Shown piece by piece: positions 21,995 through 29,497 of a stretch of DNA of 33,801 nucleotides (within the stretch, counting starts at the first letter, position 1; the number at the start of each line of letters is the position of its first letter). The notes beneath the pieces are model-generated. The model worked only from the letters and a program-made list of their open reading frames with translations. It was not told the DNA's origin and searched no databases. A program made the translations under genes and the position numbers. Source of the DNA: Pseudomonadota bacterium (GTDB taxonomy: Bacteria > Pseudomonadota > Alphaproteobacteria > Sphingomonadales > Sphingomonadaceae). Where the stretch lies: positions 1 to 33,801 of the forward strand of contig CAUJJI010000009.1 of the NCBI GenBank assembly GCA_963205265.1. The letters are read 5' to 3'.

Positions 21995-24238
21995 ATGCGG
22001 AAGACGGGCAGCTCCCGCAGCAGCTGGAAAAGTTCCGCAATTCCCGGGGCGATCGTCCTGCTCGCCGTGCTGGCGCTGCAGGTCGCAGGGTTCGCGCCGC
22101 TGACGCGGATCGGCCAGCTGGTCTTCGACGCCTATATCCGCGCCGAACCCCGCAGCTTCGAAATGGCGCCGGTGCGGGTGGTCGACATCGACGAGGAATC
22201 GCTGCGGCGATATGGCCAGTGGCCCTGGCCGCGCAGCGACGTGGCCGAGCTCGCCCAGCGGCTCGGCGATGCCGGCGCGGCGGTGATCGCACTGGACATC
22301 GTCTTTTCCGAGCCCGATCGCACGTCTCCGCCGACGATCGCGAAAAGCCTGGTGCGCGGCGGCGACCGGCAGGCGGCGGCAACGCTGTCCCGCCTGCCCG
22401 ACAGCGATGCCCTGCTGGCCGAGACTTTCGGCCGGCTGCCGGTGGTGACCGGCTTCTTCCTGACCAACGACCCCTTCCGCCGCCAGGCGCTGCCCAAGGC
22501 TGGCTTTGCCGTCTCGGGCACGGCTCCCGGCTCCGCCGTGCCGAGCTACCGCAACGCGGTGCTGCCGCTGCCGGGGCTCCAGCAGGCGGCGACCGGCAGC
22601 GGATCGGTGACCTTTGCCGGCGACGCCGACGGAATCGTCCGCAAGGTGCCGCTGCTGCTGCGCCAGCGCGGCCAGCTGCTCCCCGCGCTGTCGCTCGAGG
22701 CGCTGCGCGTCGCCCAGGGCGCCGGGGCGATCGTGGTCAAGACCAGCGACGGCAGCGGCAATCTCGGCGGCGGGCGGGCGGAACACGACGTCGTCTCGGT
22801 CAAGGTCGGCAGCTTCGAAGTGCCGACCACCGAAAGCGGCGCCTTGTGGATGCATTACACCGAGCCGCAGCCGCAACGCGTCGTCCCCGCCTGGAAGATC
22901 CTTTCCGGCGCCGTGCCGAAGGAGCGCATGGCCGAGCTGTTCGGCGGCCATATCGTCTTCGTCGGCGCCGGCGCGGTCGGCCTGCGCGACCTGGTGTCGA
23001 CGCCGCTTCAGGACCGCGAGCTCGGCGTCATGCTCCACGCCCAGGCCGCCGAGCAGATGATCCTCGGCCGCTTCCTCGTCCGGCCCGACTGGGCAGCCGG
23101 TCTCGAGCGTGCGCTGGTGCTGGCCCTGGGGGCGGTGCTGCTGCTTCTGCTGCCCGGCCTCGGCGCGATCAGGGGCGCGGCGCTGGGCGCGTTCTTCGCC
23201 GCGGGAAGCGTCGGCGGCAGCTGGTACGCTTTCACCGAGCACCGCTTCCTGCTCGACCCGACCTACCCGGTGCTGGCGGTGCTGGCCGTTTACCTGACCG
23301 GGACGGCGCTGAGCTTCTATCGCGAGGAACAGCGCCGCCGCTACATCCACGGCGCCTTCGACCGCTACCTGTCGCCCGAACTCGTCAAGCGCATCGCCGC
23401 CGATCCCGACCGGCTCGAGCTTGGCGGCGAGGAACGCGAGATGACCGTGCTGTTCTGCGACATCCGCAACTTCTCGGCCATATCCGAACGGCTCAAGCCG
23501 CAGCAGATCATCCGCCTGCTGATCTCCTTCCTGACGCCGATGTGCGACATCCTGCTGCGCCGGCAGGCGACGATCGACAAGTTCATGGGCGACGCCATCC
23601 TCGCCTTCTGGAACGCGCCGCTCGACGATCCCCGGCAGTACGAGCACGCGGCGCGCGCGGCGCTGGAGATGGTCGCCGGGCTGCAGCAGCTCAACCGCGA
23701 CATGCCCGGCCGCCCCGACGAGCCCTGGCCGGGCGAACTGCGTATCGGCATCGGCCTCAACGCCGGGCCCTGCTGCGTCGGCAACATGGGTTCGGCGCAG
23801 CGGCTGGCCTATTCGCTGATCGGCGACACGGTGAACCTGGCATCGCGAATCGAGGGCCTGACCAAGTTCTACGGCGTCGACATCGCCATCGGCAGCGCCT
23901 TGCACCGGCAACTGCCGGGCTTCGCCTGCGTCCCGCTCGATCGGGTCAGAGTGCTCGGGCGCGCGCAGCCGGAGGAGATCCACGCGCTGCTGGGCGACGA
24001 GCAGCTTGCCGGGAGCGCGGAATTTCGGCGCTTCCTCGACGGACACGGCAAAATGATCGCTGCCTATCGCGCGCTTGATCTGGAAATCGCCGCGCAATGG
24101 CTTGACGAAACCGAACAGGCCGCGAAAAACTTCGGCCTGGGCAAGGTTCATGCGCTTTATCGGGAGCGGGTCGCGAAGCTGGGACTGGAACCGCCGCCGG
24201 CGGACTGGGACGGGGTCTTCGCAGCGACCGAGAAATAG
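21995..24238 (+). CDS. CHASE2-domain class III adenylate cyclase
   Basis: This 747-residue membrane protein has one N-terminal helix (about 19-37), a CHASE2 extracytoplasmic sensor (about 45-320; e.g. VVDIDEESLRRYGQWPWPR), three helices at about 370-440 and a cytoplasmic class III cyclase domain (about 480-660). Metal Asp489 (FCDIRNFS) and Asp533 (FMGDAI), Lys529, and transition-state Asn614 and Arg618 (TVNLASR) are present, so it should be active. The residue matching the substrate-selecting Asp of mammalian cyclases is Ser607 (YSLIGD), as in class IIIb adenylate cyclases. I chose ATG 21995 because AAGGA lies 4 nt upstream; the frame opens 25 codons earlier. The stop is only 23 nt before the multiheme cytochrome gene, so it may head that operon. 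Confidence 0.92.
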   Translation: MRKTGSSRSSWKSSAIPGAIVLLAVLALQVAGFAPLTRIGQLVFDAYIRAEPRSFEMAPVRVVDIDEESLRRYGQWPWPRSDVAELAQRLGDAGAAVIALDIVFSEPDRTSPPTIAKSLVRGGDRQAAATLSRLPDSDALLAETFGRLPVVTGFFLTNDPFRRQALPKAGFAVSGTAPGSAVPSYRNAVLPLPGLQQAATGSGSVTFAGDADGIVRKVPLLLRQRGQLLPALSLEALRVAQGAGAIVVKTSDGSGNLGGGRAEHDVVSVKVGSFEVPTTESGALWMHYTEPQPQRVVPAWKILSGAVPKERMAELFGGHIVFVGAGAVGLRDLVSTPLQDRELGVMLHAQAAEQMILGRFLVRPDWAAGLERALVLALGAVLLLLLPGLGAIRGAALGAFFAAGSVGGSWYAFTEHRFLLDPTYPVLAVLAVYLTGTALSFYREEQRRRYIHGAFDRYLSPELVKRIAADPDRLELGGEEREMTVLFCDIRNFSAISERLKPQQIIRLLISFLTPMCDILLRRQATIDKFMGDAILAFWNAPLDDPRQYEHAARAALEMVAGLQQLNRDMPGRPDEPWPGELRIGIGLNAGPCCVGNMGSAQRLAYSLIGDTVNLASRIEGLTKFYGVDIAIGSALHRQLPGFACVPLDRVRVLGRAQPEEIHALLGDEQLAGSAEFRRFLDGHGKMIAAYRALDLEIAAQWLDETEQAAKNFGLGKVHALYRERVAKLGLEPPPADWDGVFAATEK

Positions 24239-24261
24239 CGCGGACCAGCGGGGGTCAGACT

Positions 24262-25656
24262 ATGGGTGCGCCACCGGCAAAGCGGAATGGGACCGGGATA
24301 GGCGGCGTGATTCGCCTGGCGGTCGTGCTTGCCCTGTTCCTGGCGGGTGACGCCCTGCCCCCGGCTCCGGCCGCCGCCGCCGCCGCGGGCCAAGGCTATG
24401 TCGGCGTCGCCACTTGCGCCGGGTCCACCTGCCACGGCCGCAACGAGGGCGACGGCAAGGTCGTCCGCCAGGACGAGCTGCGGCTCTGGCAGGAGCCTTC
24501 GAGCAAGAGCGGCGCGCACAGCCGCGCCTATGCCGCGCTCACCGGCGGGCGCGGCCAGCGCATCGCCGCCGCGCTGGGGCTGGGCAAGGCCAGCGATGCC
24601 CCGGCCTGCCTCGGCTGCCATGCGACCTTTGCGCCGGCCGGGCAGCGCGGCGAGCGCTTCCGCCTGGCCGACGGCGTCGGCTGCGAATCCTGCCATGGCG
24701 CCGCCGAGGGCTGGCTGGCGATGCACTACGCCGTGCCGGCGACTCATGCGAAGAACGTCGCCAACGGCCTCGTCCCGCTCGAGGATCCCAGGACCCGCGC
24801 CGCGGCCTGCCTCGACTGCCATTTCGGCAGCGCCAAGGGCAACCAGTTCGTCACCCACGCGATGATGGCCGCCGGCCATCCGCGCATCTCGTTCGAGCTC
24901 GACCTGTTCTCCGCCCTGCAGCAGCACTGGAACGACGACGACAAGTACCGCCAGCGCAAGGGCCGGATCGACAATGTCCGGCTCTGGGCCGTCGGCCAGG
25001 CCGAGGCGGTGCAGCGCTCGCTCTCCCTGTTCGCGCGCGACAACCTCGCCAGCCAGGGCATCTATCCCGAATTCTATTTCTACGACTGTCACAGCTGCCA
25101 CCGCGCGATCAACGACCTGCCCGGCCGCGAGCGCCGGTTCGAGACCAACCCCGCGCGCCCGATCCCCTTCGGCACCCCGCCCTACAACGACGAGAACATG
25201 ATCATGCTCTCGGCCGTGGCGCAGGTGCTGGTGCCCGGGCAGGCCGCCGGCTTCGATGCCGCCGCCCGCAACTTCCACGCCGCGATGGGCGAGGGCCGCA
25301 GCCAGTCGGTCGCCGCCGCGGCCCGGCTGCAGGCGGCCGCCGCCGCGCTGTCGCGGGCGCTCGCGGCGGGAGGCTACGGCAGCGACACGGCTTTCACCGT
25401 CGTCGCAGCCATCGCCGGCAAGGCGGTCTCGCCCCGGTTCACCGACTATGCCGGTTCGGCGCAGGCGGTGATGGCGGTCGACACGCTGCTCAACGCACTG
25501 GTGCGCGAGGGGCGGATCACCGTCGGTGCCGCCGCTGGCATCCGCGCCAGCGTCAATCGCGCCTATGCCGCCGTGGCCGCGCCCGAGACCTACGATCCGC
25601 CCGCCTTCCGCGCCGCGCTGGGCCAGGCAGCCCGCTCGATCGAGGCGCTGCGCTGA
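24262..25656 (+). CDS. Exported pentaheme c-type cytochrome, c554-like
   Basis: The 464-residue product has a Sec signal (hydrophobic 17-30, Ala-rich cleavage region near 36-42). It has five heme-attachment motifs: an unusual CX4CH (C52, C57, H58), then CXXCH at 116-120, 141-145, 183-187 and 276-280. The segment MMAAGHPRISFELDLF and the CX4CH first site recall the multiheme family near cytochrome c554 found in planctomycetes and others. The second half (from about 320) has no heme and looks helical. It is likely a periplasmic electron carrier or enzyme. The stop TGA overlaps the next gene's ATG (TGATG). Redox partner and substrate are unknown. Confidence 0.9.
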   Translation: MGAPPAKRNGTGIGGVIRLAVVLALFLAGDALPPAPAAAAAAGQGYVGVATCAGSTCHGRNEGDGKVVRQDELRLWQEPSSKSGAHSRAYAALTGGRGQRIAAALGLGKASDAPACLGCHATFAPAGQRGERFRLADGVGCESCHGAAEGWLAMHYAVPATHAKNVANGLVPLEDPRTRAAACLDCHFGSAKGNQFVTHAMMAAGHPRISFELDLFSALQQHWNDDDKYRQRKGRIDNVRLWAVGQAEAVQRSLSLFARDNLASQGIYPEFYFYDCHSCHRAINDLPGRERRFETNPARPIPFGTPPYNDENMIMLSAVAQVLVPGQAAGFDAAARNFHAAMGEGRSQSVAAAARLQAAAAALSRALAAGGYGSDTAFTVVAAIAGKAVSPRFTDYAGSAQAVMAVDTLLNALVREGRITVGAAAGIRASVNRAYAAVAAPETYDPPAFRAALGQAARSIEALR

Positions 25657-27629
25657 TGGCCGCCAGGGCCCGCCTCTGCATTGCCGCGGCGGCGCTCCTG
25701 CTCGCCTCCTGCGGTGGCGGCGGGAGCGCGTCCTCGGGAGGCGGGGGCGCCACGCCGACACCGACGCCCACGCCGACACCGACCACCCCGCCCAGGGACC
25801 TGACCGCGCCCGCCGCCGAAGCGCTGAGCGTCGCCGACGTCCAGAAAGTGGTGGCCCAGGCCGCAGCCCAGGCCCGGGCGGACAGCAAGCCGGCGGTCAT
25901 CGCCGTGGTCGACCGCGTCGGCAACGTGCTGGCAGTCTTCCGCATGAACGGCGCGCCGGCCCTGGCCCATGTCCCCGAGGCGCCCGACGGCAGCCGCCAG
26001 GACGTCCAGGGGCTCGATGTCCCGGCCGAGGGCGCCGCGCTCGCCAAGGCGATCACCGGCGCCTACCTGTCGAGCGGCGGCAATGCGTTCTCGACTCGCA
26101 CGGCCAGCCAGATCGTGCAGCAGCACTTCCCGCCGGCGCCCTCGACCGCGGGGCTCGAGAGCGGGCCGCTCTACGGCGTGCAGTTCAGCCAGCTGCCCTG
26201 TTCCGACCTCGCCGCGCGCTACGCTCCGGCCGGCGCCGCCGCGCTGATCGGGCCCAAGCGCTCGCCGCTGGGGCTGGCCGCCGATCCGGGCGGCTTCCCG
26301 CTGTACAAGAACGGCGTGCTGGTCGGCGGCGTCGGCGTGCTGGCCGACGGGACCTACGGCTTCGACGCCAATATCCTCGACGTCGACAGCGACGTCGACG
26401 AGCGCATCGCCCTGGCCGGCACTGTCGGCTTCGAGGCCCAGGAGCTGATCCGCGCCAACCGCATCACCGTCGACGGCACGGCGCTGCGCTACAGCGATGC
26501 CGACTATGCCGCGCTGGGCAACGTCGCGACCGCGACCTATGCCGCCACGGCCCCGGCGCTGGGCGCGCTGGTGCCGGTCACCGGCTATTACCCGGTCGCC
26601 GCGATCCTGGCGGGAGCGGCTTACGGCAGCGAGGCCTCGGGCATTCGCCGCGCGACCGCCGGCGAATTCGCCAACAGCGACGCCTTCGTACTCAGCGACG
26701 GCGCGGGCGGCAACCGCTACCCGATCCGCGCCGGGACCGACGCCGCCGATGTCGGCACCGCGCTGACGACCGCGGAAGTACGCGCCATGCTCGAACAGGC
26801 CTTCGCCGTCATGTCTCGCGCGCGCGGCCAGATCCGCCAGCCGCTCGACAGCCGCGCCCAGGTCTCGATCGCCGTGGTCGATACGCGCGGCGTCGTACTG
26901 GGGCTGGTGCGCGCGCCCGACGCGCCGATCTTCGGGATCGACGTCAGCCTGCAGAAGGCGCGGACCGCCTCTTTCTTCTCGGCACCCCAGGCCGGCGCCG
27001 ACCTGCTCGCCGATCCCAGCGCCGACGTGCGCGCCTTCGTCGCGGCGGCACGGACGTTCCTGGGCGATCCCGCGGCACTGACCGGAACGCGTGCCGTCAG
27101 CGACCGTGCCGTCGGCAATCTCCACCGCCCCTATTTCCCCGACGGCGAGCTGTCGCGGCCGAACGGCCCGTTCTCGCGGCCGATCGGCAAGTTCAATCCG
27201 TTCTCGACCGGGCTGCAATCGGCACTGGTCTTTGCCAATCTCGGCCAGCATCTCAATTTCGTGACCGGCGCCAGCGGCAGCGACACGGCGCAGCGGTGTA
27301 CGGTCCTGCCCGATGCCGTCGCCGGGCAGAACCGGCTACAGAACGGCCTCCAGATCTTTCCCGGCTCGGTTCCGATCTACCGCAACGGCCGGCTCGTCGG
27401 CGGCATCGGCGTCTCGGGCGACGGCATCGACCAGGACGACATGATCAGCTTCCTCGGGCTCGACAAGGCGGGCCGCCAGCTCGGCACGATCGGCAATGCC
27501 CCGGCCGCCATCCGCTCCGACCGGATCGAGGTAGACCTCGGCAACGCCAGGGTGCGGCTGCGCTATGTCGGCTGCCCCTTCGCCCCTTTCCTCGACAGCG
27601 CCGAACAGAACGTCTGCGAGGGGCTGTGA
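25656..27629 (+). CDS. Lipoprotein with two GlcG/HbpS-like heme-binding domains
   Basis: The 657-residue product starts with a lipoprotein signal (LLLASC, lipidated Cys19), then a Gly/Ser stretch and a (Thr-Pro)n linker to about residue 46. Two related domains follow. The first (about 55-310) has AVIAVVDRVGNVLAVFRMNG and GGFPLYKNGVLVGGVGV; the second (about 375-645) has VSIAVVDTRGVVLGLVRAPD, LQKARTASFF and GSVPIYRNGRLVGGIGVSGDG. These are GlcG/HbpS (PF03928-type) signatures, a fold that binds heme or small ligands in known members. No CXXCH is present. It sits within a run of cytochrome genes by TGATG overlaps at both ends, so a role in handling heme or a redox substrate is likely but unproven. 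Confidence 0.85.
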   Translation: MAARARLCIAAAALLLASCGGGGSASSGGGGATPTPTPTPTPTTPPRDLTAPAAEALSVADVQKVVAQAAAQARADSKPAVIAVVDRVGNVLAVFRMNGAPALAHVPEAPDGSRQDVQGLDVPAEGAALAKAITGAYLSSGGNAFSTRTASQIVQQHFPPAPSTAGLESGPLYGVQFSQLPCSDLAARYAPAGAAALIGPKRSPLGLAADPGGFPLYKNGVLVGGVGVLADGTYGFDANILDVDSDVDERIALAGTVGFEAQELIRANRITVDGTALRYSDADYAALGNVATATYAATAPALGALVPVTGYYPVAAILAGAAYGSEASGIRRATAGEFANSDAFVLSDGAGGNRYPIRAGTDAADVGTALTTAEVRAMLEQAFAVMSRARGQIRQPLDSRAQVSIAVVDTRGVVLGLVRAPDAPIFGIDVSLQKARTASFFSAPQAGADLLADPSADVRAFVAAARTFLGDPAALTGTRAVSDRAVGNLHRPYFPDGELSRPNGPFSRPIGKFNPFSTGLQSALVFANLGQHLNFVTGASGSDTAQRCTVLPDAVAGQNRLQNGLQIFPGSVPIYRNGRLVGGIGVSGDGIDQDDMISFLGLDKAGRQLGTIGNAPAAIRSDRIEVDLGNARVRLRYVGCPFAPFLDSAEQNVCEGL

Positions 27630-29497
27630 TGGCGCTCTGGCCGCTCGCCCTGCCTCTGCTCCTGGCGCAAGCGGCCGCCCCGGCGGCCGAGGGCCCGCCG
27701 ACGGAAAAGCCGCCGCAGCCCGAGGAAAACGTCATCGCCCCGCCGGGGGTCGAGCCGGCTCCGCCCGAAGTCGATCCCGACAGCATCGACGGCCGCCGCC
27801 GCCCCGGCTTCGATCCGCGCCTGCCCGACCCGCTGACCCAGGACAATCCCGGCGCCCTGCGCGCGCCGCCGCCCGAAGCCTTCCCCACCGACGAGATTCC
27901 CATTCCCGACCGCTGGCGGCTGATCGAATCGCTCGGCGTGGTCAAGGAGCGGTGGTTCGACCCCTATCACCAGAACACCTACAAGGGTGACCGGCCGATC
28001 GACCGGGCGAAAGTGCCGTGGCTGCCGATCAGGGGCGACGACTGGTTCTTCGTCGCCAATGCCGTGTCGGACACCGTGCTCGAGCCGCGCACCTTCCCGA
28101 TCCCGGTCGGCGTGCAGACCACCAGCCGGCCGCAAAGCCTCGACGTCTTCGGCAAGGACGCGAGCTTCGTCTTCTCGCAGACCTTCATCGCCGGGGTGGC
28201 GCTGATCAAGGGCAATACCGCCTTCAAGCCGCCCGAGATCGAATACCGGCTGACGCTGGCCTTCAACTACAACTACGTCGACGTGCCCGAGCGCCGCGTG
28301 CTGCATGTCGAGCCGTCGAAGAAGACCCACCGCGCCGACCATTTCCTCGGCGTGCAGGAAGCCTTCGTCGACTACCACATCCGCAACACGTCCGATCGCT
28401 ACGACTTCGATTCGATCCGGGTCGGCATCCAGCCGTTCCAGTCGGACTTCCGCGGCTTCCTGTTCAACGACCAGCAGCTGGGCGTGCGCCTGTTCGGCAC
28501 GCGCGACAACAACCGCTTCCAGTACAATCTCGCCGCCTTCTGGCGCCTGGAGAAGGACACCAACAGCGGCCTCAACAGCGTGGTGCAGAGCCCGCGCGAC
28601 GACTTCGTCTTCGTCGCCAGCGCCTATCGCCAGGACTTCGTCATCCCCAGCCTGACCAGCCAGTTCACCGTGGTCTACAACCGCAATCGCGAAAGCGACG
28701 ACATCCATGTCGACGACAACGGCTTTCCCGTCCGCCCGGCGCTGCTGGGCAACCTACGCGGCCGCGACTACGACGTGGTCTATCTGGGCTACAATGCCGA
28801 CGGCCATGTCGGCCGGCTCAACCTGACCGCCTCGGCCTATGCCGCGCTGGGCGAGGACCGCAACAGCTTCTTCACCGGCGAGAAGGCCGACATCCGCGCC
28901 TTCTTCGGCGCGGCGGAGCTGAGCTACGACAAGGACTGGATGCGCTTCCGCCTGTCCGGGCTCTACGCCAGCGGCGACAAGGACCCCTACGACGGCAAGG
29001 AGCAGGGCTTCGACGCGGTCTTCGAGAACCCGGTCTTCGCCGGGGCCGACACCAGCTACTGGATCCGCCAGACGATCCCCTTCGCCGGCGGCGGACGCGC
29101 GATCGCGATCAACGGGCGCAACGGCATTCTCAACTCGCTGCGGTCCTCGAAAGAAGAGGGACAGTCGAACTTCAACAACCCCGGGACCTTGCTGGTCGGC
29201 GCCGGCGCGGACTTCGACCTGACGCCCGAGCTGCGCCTCTCGGCCAATGCCAACCATTTGTGGTTCGAGAACACCGCGACGCTGCAGGCGCTGCGCATGG
29301 AAGGCTCGATCCCCAGGCAGATCGGCTGGGACCTGTCCGCCGCGGCGATCTGGCGGCCGAAGGCGACGCAGAACATCGTCGTGCGGCTGTCCGGCGCGGC
29401 GCTGCTGCCGGGCGACGGCTTTCGCGACCTGTTCGACAATGCCGGCGGGCACCGGCATTACTATTCGCTGCTCGGCAATGTGATCGTGAGCTACTGA
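27629..29497 (+). CDS. Predicted outer-membrane beta-barrel protein of the cytochrome cluster
   Basis: The 622-residue protein has a short signal (hydrophobic 2-15, cleavage near AQAAA), a Pro-rich periplasmic stretch to about residue 90, and then a long series of alternating amphipathic strands with aromatic girdles and Asp/Asn-rich turns. The C-terminus ends LLGNVIVSY, with a terminal Tyr and alternating hydrophobic residues, as barrel-assembly signals do. It is not a TonB receptor: no TonB box or plug domain is visible. I do not recognise a named family. It lies between the heme-binding lipoprotein and the decaheme protein with 1-bp TGATG overlaps on both sides, which suggests it acts as their outer-membrane conduit or anchor. 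Confidence 0.85.
   Translation: MALWPLALPLLLAQAAAPAAEGPPTEKPPQPEENVIAPPGVEPAPPEVDPDSIDGRRRPGFDPRLPDPLTQDNPGALRAPPPEAFPTDEIPIPDRWRLIESLGVVKERWFDPYHQNTYKGDRPIDRAKVPWLPIRGDDWFFVANAVSDTVLEPRTFPIPVGVQTTSRPQSLDVFGKDASFVFSQTFIAGVALIKGNTAFKPPEIEYRLTLAFNYNYVDVPERRVLHVEPSKKTHRADHFLGVQEAFVDYHIRNTSDRYDFDSIRVGIQPFQSDFRGFLFNDQQLGVRLFGTRDNNRFQYNLAAFWRLEKDTNSGLNSVVQSPRDDFVFVASAYRQDFVIPSLTSQFTVVYNRNRESDDIHVDDNGFPVRPALLGNLRGRDYDVVYLGYNADGHVGRLNLTASAYAALGEDRNSFFTGEKADIRAFFGAAELSYDKDWMRFRLSGLYASGDKDPYDGKEQGFDAVFENPVFAGADTSYWIRQTIPFAGGGRAIAINGRNGILNSLRSSKEEGQSNFNNPGTLLVGAGADFDLTPELRLSANANHLWFENTATLQALRMEGSIPRQIGWDLSAAAIWRPKATQNIVVRLSGAALLPGDGFRDLFDNAGGHRHYYSLLGNVIVSY

Noticed and set aside
25755..25793. Minisatellite or CRISPR-like repeat
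   Set aside because: The short repeated ACGCC/ACACCG units encode a Thr-Pro linker in the lipoprotein; there are no spacers.
28018..29496. Extension of the decaheme protein upstream through the same open frame
   Set aside because: The added part is a low-complexity Arg-rich shadow of the barrel gene; a proper signal peptide begins at ATG 29497, coupled to the barrel stop.
27629..29497. TonB-dependent receptor
   Set aside because: No TonB box or plug domain is visible and the length is short for that class; only a barrel is supported.
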